64,000 bases of DNA from DSWT01 sp036845725 (GCA_036845725.1 DAIUDK010000002.1:46970-110969), one strand, 5' to 3'; counted from the stretch's first letter, positions 49,175 through 58,317 are shown. The notes: a model not told the origin generated them from the sequence alone. Made by a program: numbers and translations.

Positions 49175-51082
49175 ATGGCGCTACTTTCGACATCTAATCT
49201 AGCCAAATATTTCGGCCCGGACGAGATTTTTTCGGAGATTTCCTTCGAAGTCCACCCAGGCGACTGTGTCGCGATGGTGGGCGTCAACGGTTGCGGGAAG
49301 AGCACGCTGCTGGACATCATCGTAGGCCTGCAAGAACCCGACGCCGGGACGGTGAGCCGCGCGCGCGACATCCGCATTGGCTACCTGCCACAATCCCCTG
49401 ATTTCGACACGACGGGAACGTTATGGGAAGCGATGGAGGCCGTGTTTGCCGATCTGCGCGCCCAGCAGGAGACATTGCGTCATCTGGAAGAACAGATGGC
49501 TTCGCCTGATGAAACGCAGCAGGAGACGGCGATGGCCCGTTACGGCGTGCTGCTGGACAGATTTGAGCAAGCCGGCGGTTTCACCTACGAGACGCGCATA
49601 GGGCAGGTGCTCGGCGGGCTGGGATTCCGCAAAGATGAGTTCGATATGCCGACGGCACACCTCAGCGGCGGCGAGAAAACGCGCGCGCTGCTGGCACGGC
49701 TGTTGTTGGAAGAACCCGACCTTCTACTGATGGACGAGCCAACCAACCACCTCGACCTGGAAGGGATCGAGTGGCTCGAAGAGCAGCTCAAGAGTTGGAA
49801 AGGCGGCATCATCGTCGTGGGGCACGACCGCGAATTTCTGGACACCGTCGCCAACCGGGTGCTGGAAATGGAATTCGGCCACATCAACGCTTACCGGGGC
49901 AATTACAGTGCCTACGTGCAACAACGTACCGACCGCCGGCGGCAGCAGCAGGTGGCGTTCGAGACACAACAACAGGAAATCGCCAAAACCGAGGACTACA
50001 TCCGCCGTTACATGGCCGGGCAGCGCACGACGCAAGCCAAAGGTCGGCAGCGCCGTTTGGAGCGCGTCGAACGACTCGAACGTCCTATGGAACAGTCACA
50101 CATCCACATCGACCTGCAAACCACGCTGCGCAGTGGCGACCTGGTGCTCGGCCTGTACGATCTACGGGCTGGATATACGCCAGACGCGCCGATGGTCGAA
50201 GTGGAAGAGGCCGAAGTCCGTCGTCGCCACCGTGTTGCGCTGGTCGGCCCGAACGGCTCCGGCAAGACGACGCTGCTGCGCACCATCCTGCGCGAGCTGC
50301 GTCCCCTGCACGGGCGGGTGCGCATCGGATCGGCGGTCCATATCGGCTACTTCGCGCAAGTACAGGAGCATCTGATCGCGGGGAAAAACGTGTTAGACAC
50401 GCTCCTCGACGCTGGCATGGCGTCCGTCGCCGAAACGCGCAACTTCCTGGCGCGCTACGGCTTCCGCGGGGACGACGTCTTCAAGGACGTCGGCGTGCTC
50501 TCCGGTGGCGAGCGCGCGCGGGTGGCCCTGGCGATCCTGGCGCTGGAAAAGGCCAACTTCCTGCTACTAGACGAGCCGACCAACCACCTGGACATCCCCT
50601 CGCAGGAAATACTACAAGAAGTCATCAACAACTTCAACGGGACGGTGCTGCTGGTGAGCCACGACCGCTATCTCATCCGCGAGGTCGCCACGCAGGTGTG
50701 GGCCATCGCCGACGGGAGATTGCACGTCTTCGCAGAGGGCTATCCCGCCTACGCCGCGTGGCATCGAGACTACCGCAGCGGCAATACATCTGGGCTTCAG
50801 CGGCGCGAGGAAGAAGCGCGCGCGCGACGTGAAGCTGAACGTTTGGCAGAACGCGAACACGAACGGGAACTGGCCCGCCAGCAAAAGCAACTGGAGAGCC
50901 TGGAGACGCAAATCCACGCCCTGGAAGCGCGTATGCAAGAACTCACCACCGCTCTGGACGCCGCCGGGCGCACGCAAGACGTCGCCCGCGTCGCCAAACT
51001 CGGCGCGGAGTACCATCGCGTCGAAGCGGACCTCAATCATTTGCTGGAGGAATGGGCAAGCGTCGCAGCGTTGAAGGAGTAA
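49175..51082 (+). CDS. ABC-F family ATPase
   Basis: The 635-residue protein has two ABC cassettes without membrane helices: GVNGCGKST with HLSGGEKTRALLA and LLMDEPTNHLDLEG, then GPNGSGKTT with LSGGERARVALAILA and LLLDEPTNHLDIPS. The linker between them (EDYIRRYMAGQRTTQAKGRQ) and a C-terminal coiled coil (about 565-630) are typical. ABC-F proteins bind the ribosomal E site and modulate translation or give antibiotic resistance. ATG 49175 is chosen since it directly follows a promoter; upstream in-frame codons have no support. Which ABC-F subtype cannot be told. Confidence 0.92.
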   Translation: MALLSTSNLAKYFGPDEIFSEISFEVHPGDCVAMVGVNGCGKSTLLDIIVGLQEPDAGTVSRARDIRIGYLPQSPDFDTTGTLWEAMEAVFADLRAQQETLRHLEEQMASPDETQQETAMARYGVLLDRFEQAGGFTYETRIGQVLGGLGFRKDEFDMPTAHLSGGEKTRALLARLLLEEPDLLLMDEPTNHLDLEGIEWLEEQLKSWKGGIIVVGHDREFLDTVANRVLEMEFGHINAYRGNYSAYVQQRTDRRRQQQVAFETQQQEIAKTEDYIRRYMAGQRTTQAKGRQRRLERVERLERPMEQSHIHIDLQTTLRSGDLVLGLYDLRAGYTPDAPMVEVEEAEVRRRHRVALVGPNGSGKTTLLRTILRELRPLHGRVRIGSAVHIGYFAQVQEHLIAGKNVLDTLLDAGMASVAETRNFLARYGFRGDDVFKDVGVLSGGERARVALAILALEKANFLLLDEPTNHLDIPSQEILQEVINNFNGTVLLVSHDRYLIREVATQVWAIADGRLHVFAEGYPAYAAWHRDYRSGNTSGLQRREEEARARREAERLAEREHERELARQQKQLESLETQIHALEARMQELTTALDAAGRTQDVARVAKLGAEYHRVEADLNHLLEEWASVAALKE

Positions 51083-51115
51083 GGAGTAAGAGGTAAGAAA
51101 GGAGAGAAATAAGCA
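51073..51115 (+). repeat. Short-period tract (GGAGTAA type) after the ABC-F gene
   Basis: The tract reads GGAGTAAGGAGTAAGAGGTA and continues with AAGAAAGGAG. It supplies the last two codons and the stop of the ABC-F gene. Confidence 0.5.
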
Positions 51116-51129
51116 ATGAGGAAGACACT

Positions 51130-51792
51130 ATGACAACTCGGGCGATTCCCAATCACCAATCTTCACTCCCTACTCCCTACTCCCTACTCCCTACTCCCCC
51201 TTATCGCATCGGCCTGACAGGCAACATTGCCACCGGAAAAAGCGCCGTCGGACGGATGTTGGCCGAGTTAGGCGCAGAGGTCATCGACGCAGACCGGGTC
51301 ACGCACGCCGTATTGGCGACTGATGGCGCGGCTTATCCGACCGTCGTCGCGACGTTCGGTGCTGAGATTCTCACGTCCGACGGCAGCATCGACCGGGGCA
51401 AGCTCGGCGGCATCGTCTTCAGCGACGCGGAGGCGCTGGCGCAGCTCGAACGGCTGGTGCATCCGCCCGTGATCGCCGAAGTGAGACGGCGCATCACCGC
51501 CAGCGCCGCGCCCGTCATCGTCGTCGAAGCCATCAAACTGCTCGAAAGCGGTGTCGCCGATGACTACGACGCCATCTGGGTGACGACGTGCCCGGAGACG
51601 GCGCAAGTCAAGCGGCTGATGAGATCGCGCCATCTCACCCGTGCGGAAGCGCTACGCCGCATCCACGCGCAGCCACCGCAAGCCGAGAAGCTCGCCCGCG
51701 CCGACGTCGTCATCGACACCAGCGGCAGCCTCCACGAAACTCGCGCCCAGGTCATCGCGGCGTGGGAAGCCATAAAAATGTCAACGGATTGA
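51130..51792 (+). CDS. coaE: Dephospho-CoA kinase
   Basis: The 220-residue protein has P-loop GLTGNIATGKSAVGRMLAEL at about residues 28-47, then EVIDADRVTHAV and the CoaE segment LERLVHPPVIAEVRRRI. It phosphorylates dephospho-CoA in the last step of coenzyme A synthesis. GAGGAAG before ATG 51130 supports this start, which adds about 25 residues not found in relatives; half of them (SLPTPYSLLPTPP) are encoded by five copies of a 7-base repeat. The last residues MSTD come from another repeat tract at 51781. Both ends of the gene thus lie in repeats. Confidence 0.9.
   Translation: MTTRAIPNHQSSLPTPYSLLPTPPYRIGLTGNIATGKSAVGRMLAELGAEVIDADRVTHAVLATDGAAYPTVVATFGAEILTSDGSIDRGKLGGIVFSDAEALAQLERLVHPPVIAEVRRRITASAAPVIVVEAIKLLESGVADDYDAIWVTTCPETAQVKRLMRSRHLTRAEALRRIHAQPPQAEKLARADVVIDTSGSLHETRAQVIAAWEAIKMSTD
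51165..51199 (+). repeat. Five tandem copies of the heptamer ACTCCCT inside coaE
   Basis: ACTCCCT is repeated four times exactly and a fifth time as ACTCCCC. Because seven is not a multiple of three, change of copy number would shift the frame between the coaE start and its P-loop, which could switch expression. Confidence 0.85.
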
Positions 51793-51836
51793 ACGGATTT
51801 TAACGGATTGTCCGACCGACGACTACCCGACCAATT
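51781..51836 (+). repeat. Short-period tract (ACGGATTNA type)
   Basis: CAACGGATTGAACGGATTTT and following units of TAACGGATTG, then several CCGACGA units, fill the end of coaE and the spacer. A close relative is at 58450-58480. Confidence 0.6.
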
Positions 51837-51851
51837 TTGCAGGAGGTGCAA

Positions 51852-52571
51852 ATGTCTGTGCTGAACCATGTGTTACGCGCCTTTGCCATCGTCGAACGTA
51901 TCCTCCGCGCGCGCACGGCGTATTTCGCCGAAATCGGGCAAAACCAGGATTTGCCGGACAAAATCCTACACCTACTCATCCTCATCGCACTCGGGTTCGC
52001 CGTCTTTGGTGGCGTGGTCGCGTTGAGCGGGCGGACGCTGGGGCCGGCGCTGTGGGGCATCATCAAGCTGCCGGCGCTGTTCCTCATCAGCGGGCTGATT
52101 TGCCTGCCGACGCTCTACTACTTCAGCGTACTGTTCGGTTCGCGGCTGCGCTTCTTGCAGATGATTACCCTGATTCTCACCTCGCAAGCGGTGACGGCGG
52201 TGCTGGCGCTGGGCGTCACGCCGATCAGCGTGCTCTTTCTGCTCAGTGGAACCGACGCCAACTTCCTCGTGCTACTCAACATCGGCGCGCTGGGGCTGTG
52301 CGCGGCGCTCGGCCTGATCTTTCTCGTGCAAGGCACGCTGTACGCCAACGAAAGTGAGCCGCCGGAAAAGATGACGTTCGCCGGTTGGTTCAAACTGTTT
52401 ATGCGCGGCGGAGTCCGCACACTGGTGTTGCTGGGGTGGCTGGCGCTCTACGGTCTGATCGGCGCGCAACTCAGCTACGCCCTACGCCCCTTCTTCGGCG
52501 CACCGCTGGAAGGCAGTGACTTCTTCTCCAGCGTCGGCCACGCCGCGCTGCGTTTGTTCGGCGCAAGGTGA
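51852..52571 (+). CDS. Six-helix membrane protein, first of two paralogues
   Basis: The 239-residue protein has about six helices. Characteristic segments are IIKLPALFLISGLICLPTLY and GAQLSYALRPFFGAP, both shared with the paralogue at 52708-53544. From memory, similar proteins are often labelled 'actin-binding WH2 domain' without evidence in bacteria; Yip1-like membrane proteins are another possible relation. No catalytic motif is seen. AGGAGGTG lies before ATG 51852. Together with the paralogue and the MerR regulator it forms a small operon; function unknown. Confidence 0.75.
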   Translation: MSVLNHVLRAFAIVERILRARTAYFAEIGQNQDLPDKILHLLILIALGFAVFGGVVALSGRTLGPALWGIIKLPALFLISGLICLPTLYYFSVLFGSRLRFLQMITLILTSQAVTAVLALGVTPISVLFLLSGTDANFLVLLNIGALGLCAALGLIFLVQGTLYANESEPPEKMTFAGWFKLFMRGGVRTLVLLGWLALYGLIGAQLSYALRPFFGAPLEGSDFFSSVGHAALRLFGAR

Positions 52572-52618
52572 ACTCAAGAAGTTATCTGCAGGTTTACACA
52601 CTGACAGAGACAAAAATG

Positions 52619-52687
52619 CTAACCGCGAATCACACGAATCTTCGCCAATTTTAAGTAGATTCGCGTAGATTGGCGAGATTAGCGGTT
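52619..52687 (+). repeat. Imperfect inverted repeat between the paralogous membrane genes
   Basis: AACCGCGAATCACACGAATC and TTCGCCAATTTT pair imperfectly with the downstream GATTCGCGTAGATTGGCGAG and ATTAGCGGTT, giving a long bulged hairpin with arms of about 30 bases. It sits just before the ribosome site of the next gene and could affect its translation. It shares the 11-base string CACGAATCTTC with the cdd start. Confidence 0.55.
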
Positions 52688-52707
52688 TTCTTTGAGGAGG
52701 TGCATAC

Positions 52708-53544
52708 GTGACCGAAGAAATTGAAACTTCATCTCTGGTGCAAGATATGGCAATGCTCGAAGCTGTTGTCGTGGAAACATCAACGCCGCCCCACCCCGTC
52801 GTCGCCCCCACACCGGACGTCGAGATTGTCCCGACGTGGCTGGAACTGCGCGGCTTTTGGCGCATCTTCACCATGTCGGAGTGGATTATGCGCGACCGGC
52901 TGAGCTTCTTCGAGGAAGTCCGCACCCACCGCGACCTCGGCGCGAAGTTACGCAGCATGATACTCAGCTCGTTATTCTACCTGGGCCTCTTCGGCGTCGT
53001 GCTCGGCATGTCGCACAGCTGGATGCAAGCGCTGATGTCGGCGATCAAACTCCCCATGCTGTTTTTGGTGACGTTGTTGATCTGCTTGCCCACGCTCTAC
53101 TTCTTCAACCTGCTCTACGGCTCACAATTGACGTTCCAGCAGACAACGACACTGATGATGGCCGCCGTCACCATCACCGGAGCGCTGAGCCTGGCCTTCG
53201 CATCGATTTCGCTCTTCTTCTGGCTGACGATCGGAGAACAATACACGATTCTCATTTTGCTCAACGTTATCATCTTGGGGATCAGCAGTTGGTGGGGATT
53301 GTCCTTTTTACGCCAGGGGATGCGCCACGTACAACGCCAGGCGCTCGACGTGCGGCAATGGCGCATCCTGACGACGTGGCTGGTCATCTATGCCTTCGTC
53401 GGCACGCAAATGGCATGGGCGCTGCGCCCGTTCTTCGGCGTGCCAGCCGAGCCGTTCGTCGTCCTCCGCAGCGACGGCGGCACGTTCGTAGGCAGCATGC
53501 TCACGGCCCTCGGCTGGCTGTTGCAGAAGCTCTTCGGTTATTGA
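52708..53544 (+). CDS. Six-helix membrane protein, second of two paralogues
   Basis: The 278-residue protein starts at GTG with GAGGAGGTG before it. It has an acidic, probably cytosolic N-terminus of about 90 residues, then six helices with AIKLPMLFLVTLLICLPTLY and GTQMAWALRPFFGVP, matching the paralogue upstream. Its stop and the start of the MerR gene overlap as TGATG, so the regulator is made together with it. No enzyme motif is visible. A sensor or stress-related membrane role is possible but only inferred. Confidence 0.75.
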   Translation: MTEEIETSSLVQDMAMLEAVVVETSTPPHPVVAPTPDVEIVPTWLELRGFWRIFTMSEWIMRDRLSFFEEVRTHRDLGAKLRSMILSSLFYLGLFGVVLGMSHSWMQALMSAIKLPMLFLVTLLICLPTLYFFNLLYGSQLTFQQTTTLMMAAVTITGALSLAFASISLFFWLTIGEQYTILILLNVIILGISSWWGLSFLRQGMRHVQRQALDVRQWRILTTWLVIYAFVGTQMAWALRPFFGVPAEPFVVLRSDGGTFVGSMLTALGWLLQKLFGY

Positions 53545-54320
53545 TGACCAGAAAATACCTACGCACCTCCGACGTCGCCAAAGCCGCCGGTTGCCATCCC
53601 AACACCGTGCGGCTTTACGAGACATTGGAATTTATCCCGCCCGTAAAGCGCACCAGCAGCGGCTACCGGCAGTTCACCGAGGCCCACATCGACTGCATGG
53701 CGCTGGCGCGGCTGGCCTTTCGCGGCCCCTGGCCCGGCGGAGCGATCCGTCGCTCCGTCCTCGCGTTGGTCAGGCAGACCGCCACCGGAGACCTGGGCGG
53801 GGCGCTCGAAGCCGCCTACGCGCACCTGGCGTTGGTCCAGGCCGAGCGCGCCCAGGCTGAAAGCGCCGTGCGCTTGTTGGAACGGTGGGCGCAGGGGACG
53901 GCCGCCGACGCCACGCGCGCGCCTCTGCGCATCGGCGAAACGGCGAAACTGCTGGGCGTCAGTGTGGATGTGCTGCGCAACTGGGAACGCAATGGCCTGC
54001 TCGACGCGCCGCGCGACCCCGATAACGGATACCGCTACTACGGCGCGGAAGAGATCAGCCGGCTGCGGGTGATTCGTATGTTGATCCGCGCCGGATACAG
54101 CGTTATGGCAATTCTGCGGATGCTGCTACAGCTCGACGGGGGCGCAACAGACGACCTCAGACAGGCGATTGACACGCCCGCCCCCGACGAAGACGTCTAT
54201 TCCGCCGCCGACCGCTGGCTCACGGCGCTCTCGGAGCAGGAGCAACGCGCCATGGACATCATCGGGCATTTGGAGATGATGATCGACAAACAAGGCGCGC
54301 AAGCTACCCCACGCAGTTGA
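53544..54320 (+). CDS. MerR-type regulator with two DNA-binding domains
   Basis: The 258-residue protein contains two complete MerR-like HTH units: residues about 4-50 (LRTSDVAKAAGCHPNTVRLY, SSGYRQFTEAH) and about 130-180 (LRIGETAKLLGVSVDVLRNW, DNGYRYYGAEEISRLRVIRM). Ordinary MerR proteins have one. The ends are helical, with no clear Cys metal site. As a dimer it would show four recognition units. It is coupled to the membrane protein before it by a TGATG overlap, suggesting the membrane pair controls it or is controlled by it. Confidence 0.85.
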   Translation: MTRKYLRTSDVAKAAGCHPNTVRLYETLEFIPPVKRTSSGYRQFTEAHIDCMALARLAFRGPWPGGAIRRSVLALVRQTATGDLGGALEAAYAHLALVQAERAQAESAVRLLERWAQGTAADATRAPLRIGETAKLLGVSVDVLRNWERNGLLDAPRDPDNGYRYYGAEEISRLRVIRMLIRAGYSVMAILRMLLQLDGGATDDLRQAIDTPAPDEDVYSAADRWLTALSEQEQRAMDIIGHLEMMIDKQGAQATPRS

Positions 54321-54326
54321 GCGATA

Positions 54327-54788
54327 TCACCACAACCCGACGACAGCTTTGCCATCCCAATGCACATACTCGGCAATTCTATGGCGACTGCCGGGCGAGA
54401 CGCCCTCAGGCAACTGCCCCAACGGGAACCATGCAAACCGCTCAATTTCACGGTCGGTCTCGCCTGTCAGCGTGAGGTCATCGCAAAGAAAGACAACGAC
54501 GTGATCGCTCCGCCTCTCGTAGAAGTTGGTGTACACACCAAACAAGCGCAGCGTCCCTAGTGTTGCGCCGAGTTCCTCATCGGCTTCACGGCGGGCTGCT
54601 TGCTCCAACGTTTCGCCTCGCTCCACCTTGCCGCCGGGCAAATACCAATCGCGCTGATAAGTATGCCGCACCAGCAGAATTTCTCCTTCGCGCAGTAAAA
54701 GCAGGCGCACGCCAACCGTGACCGGGCAGCGCGCAATGCGATAACGCAGGCGGTCAGCCCAATAGAGTAAACGTGGAAACCATCGCAT
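54327..54788 (-). CDS. Nudix hydrolase
   Basis: The 153-residue protein has the full Nudix box GKVERGETLEQAARREADEE followed by LG, after the typical DWYLPGG. The enzyme would hydrolyse a nucleoside diphosphate linked to another group, using Mg or Mn bound by the box glutamates. A basic N-terminus (MRWFPRLLYWADRLRYRIAR) precedes the domain. It is convergent with the MerR gene and 21 bases after the lipoprotein gene, so it probably shares the transcript of the latter. Confidence 0.9.
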   Translation of the reverse strand: MRWFPRLLYWADRLRYRIARCPVTVGVRLLLLREGEILLVRHTYQRDWYLPGGKVERGETLEQAARREADEELGATLGTLRLFGVYTNFYERRSDHVVVFLCDDLTLTGETDREIERFAWFPLGQLPEGVSPGSRHRIAEYVHWDGKAVVGLW

Positions 54789-54809
54789 AGCGCTTACACA
54801 CTTCGCAGC

Positions 54810-56291
54810 CTACCAGCCTTCGTTGAAAGTACCCACCCGCGGCCATTCCGAAACCGGCAGCGACGCAACGCCGCTGAACAGAATGCCCTGTGCCGTCATC
54901 GGGTAGCGCAGCAGGCCGAATCCCTCGTAATAAAAATGCTTTTCCAGATCCACTGCGGCGCGCATCGCCTCGAAAGCGCGTTCGGCAGCGCCCTCGCCGC
55001 CCTCGCCATAGCCATCGAGAAACGCCTGCGCCAATGCAGTGAATATCGCATCGCGTTCCCACATAGTGGCGACAGCCTGCATTGCGGTGCGGCCCTCATC
55101 CACATGCCCCGTCAGCAAGAGCAATTGCGCCCGGCGAAACGCGGCGAAGGCGGACCAGTGCGGCACCTCACCCACCGGTTCCCACGCTTCAGTCTCGGCC
55201 AATGCGAGCGTCCGATCGTACCAGGGCCAGGCCGCCTCGTAATCACCCTGGCGGAAGCGCGTCTCACCTTCGTTCACCAGCCAGCGTAACCGGTCTTCGA
55301 CGGTGAGTTCGAACTCGTCGCCCCAGGCGCTGCGCTCCAGATCTACCGACATCTCGGCGAGCGCGAAACGCCCCACCCCCGCGTCCCAGCGCCAGACTTG
55401 CCGCCCCAACGGGTGGTTGATCATTTTGTGATCGAAGCCCAGGCCGTACAGGTGTGGGTAAATGAGTGCGATCTGCAGCGCGCCGGACTGCGTGGGATCG
55501 GCTTCCAGCGCGTAACGCGACTCGCCGGCCCAGGTGAGCAAATCCGCGCGGAAGAGCAAGGCGAAGGCTTCTCCGGTCCAGCGAAATACCTGGACGTAGT
55601 CCCAAACGCCGCTTCCACCACGCAGCCTGTACGTCGCTACAAGCTCAGCCGAACCATCGCCGGTCAGGTCCTGGGCCTCAACCGCACCGGGCCACAGATT
55701 TGGGTCAACCTCCATGTCGTCCGGCCACGGGACAAGTGCAACCTGCCAATGCCCATCGGCGCCATAAGCGTAAAGCAACGGATCGCCGCCGATACCAACG
55801 CTGATGACCAGTTCGGTCTCTATGTCAGGATCGAGATCGACCGGCAGCACCTCCCCGCTCTCCCAACCAGGCAAGTCGGCGGCCATACGCGTCAGAGCCG
55901 GTTGTTGTTCAGCGAGCGGAGTATCCGGCGCAATCGCCGCATCGAGGTAGGCCACTGTATCCGCACGCAACGCTTCGGCTAACCGCTGCAACTGCGCCAC
56001 ATCAGGATAGCCGCCCCCCGTCGTCATTTCGTCAAGCCAGGCCTGCGCCAGCGTAAAAGGCCCCGCTGGCGCGGCGATCTCGACCATTGGGGTTGGCGTC
56101 GCTTCGGGTGTGGGCGACGCCGACGCAGTAGACTCAGGCAGTGATTGTACGGTCGGCGTGACTGCTGGAGAAGGTTGCGGTGCAGGTGTCGCTGTAAATG
56201 TAGGCGTGATCGCATCCGCAGTACACGCCGTCAGCAAAACAAGGAGCAATCCCAGAGCGAAGGTATACCATTTATGGAGCAATCCACTCAC
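54810..56291 (-). CDS. Lipoprotein of unknown function with FG-GAP-like and TPR-like parts
   Basis: From GTG 56291 the 493-residue protein has a lipoprotein signal (YTFALGLLLVLLTA followed by Cys), a Pro/Thr linker to about residue 80, a domain with DLDPDIETELVISVGIGG and AQDLTGDGSAELVATYRL, which resemble FG-GAP-type calcium loops, and C-terminal helices resembling TPR (RFRQGDYEAAWPWYDRTLAL). GTG overlaps the upstream stop as GTGA. It is probably on the outside of the cell membrane. I do not recognise the family. Confidence 0.72.
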   Translation of the reverse strand: MSGLLHKWYTFALGLLLVLLTACTADAITPTFTATPAPQPSPAVTPTVQSLPESTASASPTPEATPTPMVEIAAPAGPFTLAQAWLDEMTTGGGYPDVAQLQRLAEALRADTVAYLDAAIAPDTPLAEQQPALTRMAADLPGWESGEVLPVDLDPDIETELVISVGIGGDPLLYAYGADGHWQVALVPWPDDMEVDPNLWPGAVEAQDLTGDGSAELVATYRLRGGSGVWDYVQVFRWTGEAFALLFRADLLTWAGESRYALEADPTQSGALQIALIYPHLYGLGFDHKMINHPLGRQVWRWDAGVGRFALAEMSVDLERSAWGDEFELTVEDRLRWLVNEGETRFRQGDYEAAWPWYDRTLALAETEAWEPVGEVPHWSAFAAFRRAQLLLLTGHVDEGRTAMQAVATMWERDAIFTALAQAFLDGYGEGGEGAAERAFEAMRAAVDLEKHFYYEGFGLLRYPMTAQGILFSGVASLPVSEWPRVGTFNEGW

Positions 56292-57073
56292 AAATCCTGC
56301 TCTCCGCTGGCGACGACGACCACATCCTCCGGCCCGTAGACGTGCCTGGCGACAAACGCATCCCACGCGCCATCGGGCGAGCGCAACACTGGCTCACGAA
56401 TTGCGAGCTGCAATTGCAAATCACCGGGGAAGCCGGCCGTGACATGATCTTCGGGACGGCTCACAATGCGCTGGCGCATATCAACGAGCAGAGATGCGCT
56501 CAGGCGCGTGCGAGTATCCGACGCGGGTGAATATTGCCATTCGTACACCCGCTGGCCGCAGGTCTCGGTGTAGTAGAGGTTGCCATCGTCGTCCCATCCA
56601 CGCAATGCGTAAGCGCAGCAACATACTTCCGCGCCGACACCAAAACCTTTGGAGGGGCTTTCCCAAATGGTGGGAAGCGTTAGCACACGCAACGTAACAC
56701 CAGGCTGCGCCTTCACCGCCGGACTATAGTGGCGCACCATCGGCGTCGCTACGACCGCCAGCAGCACCAACAGCAAGGCTGCCCGCGCAACCCGGTTGGG
56801 GTGTCCCCATACCCAAGCCAGCACGGCCAACGCCAAGACCAGCACGCTGCTTACCCAGAAGATAATTGGGTTGGAGAAGAGCAAGCCGAGCGGATAAAGA
56901 TAGGCGAAATCCAGTATGACAGCGGGGATAAGCGGCGAACCGACCAGATGCAATCCACGCATCACGGCGATTGCGAGATATTGTCCGACGAAGAGCAATC
57001 CACCCAACACCAAAGCCGCGATCAGCAGCCAGCGTCCGCTCCAGCGCGGCATAAACGCAGTCTCGCTTGTCAT
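56288..57073 (-). CDS. Membrane protein of unknown function
   Basis: The 261-residue protein has about four helices in residues 15-120 and an outside C-terminal domain containing VGAEVCCCAYALRGW and ETCGQRVYEWQY, with four Cys that may form disulfides or bind metal. It is translationally coupled to the lipoprotein gene, so the two may form a complex. GGAGGG lies before the ATG. I do not recognise the family. Confidence 0.7.
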   Translation of the reverse strand: MTSETAFMPRWSGRWLLIAALVLGGLLFVGQYLAIAVMRGLHLVGSPLIPAVILDFAYLYPLGLLFSNPIIFWVSSVLVLALAVLAWVWGHPNRVARAALLLVLLAVVATPMVRHYSPAVKAQPGVTLRVLTLPTIWESPSKGFGVGAEVCCCAYALRGWDDDGNLYYTETCGQRVYEWQYSPASDTRTRLSASLLVDMRQRIVSRPEDHVTAGFPGDLQLQLAIREPVLRSPDGAWDAFVARHVYGPEDVVVVASGEQDL

Positions 57074-57420
57074 AACACCCTCCTGTTGATCGAATCGTTC
57101 TCTTAAGGTATTGGACTTTGGCGTTTTTTGATTTTTGCCACTACATATTGTAGTCGGATAAGGCGTTTAATCACTATGGGTAGTGCTGGTTTTTTAAATT
57201 CGCCAAACTCCAGTAAGGTAAAGATTCAGGCACGTAGGCCGACCACGAATAAGGTAGCGAATAAACGAATTTAGGCCCTGGCTAAACGAAAACTCGCGTT
57301 TGTCGAAACGCCCACTCGTTTATTTGTTTGAAATTCAAGATACCTCCCGATTACCTGACTTCAAACAGCCCCTTCAGCATAACCAGGCTTTGCGCCTTTT
57401 GCTTGACGCTACCGCCACGT
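57074..57420. other. 347-base intergenic stretch, AT-richer than surroundings
   Basis: No gene is supported here. The sequence holds near-repeats such as GAATAAGGTAGCGAATAAACGAAT and TAAACGAAAACTCG against CACTCGTTTATTTG, the latter a loose inverted repeat of AAACGA and TCGTTT. It lies between the starts of the 57073 gene and the end of the decayed gene, and probably includes the promoter for the former. Confidence 0.4.
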
Positions 57421-58303
57421 TTACCTTACGTCCGATCCAAATTCGGCGCGGCGGATTTGCATATTCTGCGCAAACAAGCGCGACTTCACCTGTTGGCGCA
57501 CCAGCCATATACCGGACAAAACAGCGACAATCACCGAAGCTGCTGCGACAAGCTCTGCCAGCGTGCGAGTCCAGTTCCATGCCAGATCGGGAACATAGGT
57601 GTTAGCGCTCACCCACCCCAAATATGCGCCGTTGATCGGAAGCCAGATCAACATCCTGTACAAGAAAGCGCCGCCTACCCCACCAGAGAGGACTGCGGCC
57701 AGCCACAATCCGGGCACTGCCCCGCCAGCGATTCTCTTTTGCAACAACAACAGCGCACCCACAAAATAAACCGCCACGAATGCCGTCAATATTTCCGGAT
57801 GCTCGCCCAACACGCCCACCGCAGGTTAGTAGCGCATATACGCGGGAAGCGTAGAAGTGCCCGAGTAAAGCACCACCTGCAGCATACACATAGCGATCAA
57901 ATAAGCGAAAGAACGATAGGCAACCGCGATCAACGCGAATAGAAACGCAAAGGTCAGATAGGAGAACCACATCAGATCGGAATCATGCGGATCATACGGC
58001 GCAAAGGGGCCACCCAGACCGATCCAAAACAGGAAACTCACCAGCGCCGGCAGAGAAAGCCAGAGTAAAGGCTGAAAATGTGAGGCGCCTATCTGACGAG
58101 ATTGCAGGAACAGTCCAAGTGCGGCCAGTAACGCCAGTGTCCCGTAGAGCACTATCCCGACCGGATGTATAAGGATAAGCGCCGGCTCTGCGGCCGAACG
58201 AGAGCACCGCAACCACAGCAAAGATATGCACGACGACCAGCAATACCGGCCCGGAGAACGTCAACACCCGAAAAAGACGAGCCTTATCCCGCATCATATT
58301 CAT
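57421..58303 (-). pseudogene. Membrane protein gene with a frameshift and an in-frame ochre stop
   Basis: Reading from ATG 58303 gives MNMMRDKARLFRVLTFSGPV and more hydrophobic sequence to about 58190. The membrane protein then continues in another frame (AAEPALILIHPVGIVLYGTL) to TAA at 57826-57828. Beyond the TAA the same frame stays open and hydrophobic (PAVGVLGEHPEILTAFVAVY) to 57421. Joined, the parts would give about 293 residues with eight or so helices. Two lesions in 480 bases suggest a decaying gene or local sequence errors. Alternatively the last 132 codons are a separate gene from GTG 57819, but that has no ribosome site. Family not recognised. Confidence 0.65.
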
Positions 58304-58317
58304 TTCCCTGCTTTACT

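Noticed and set aside
52836..53543. Long upstream extension of the MerR gene
   Set aside because: The first 235 codons are a shadow of the membrane protein gene. The MerR domain starts at ATG 53544, coupled to the preceding stop.
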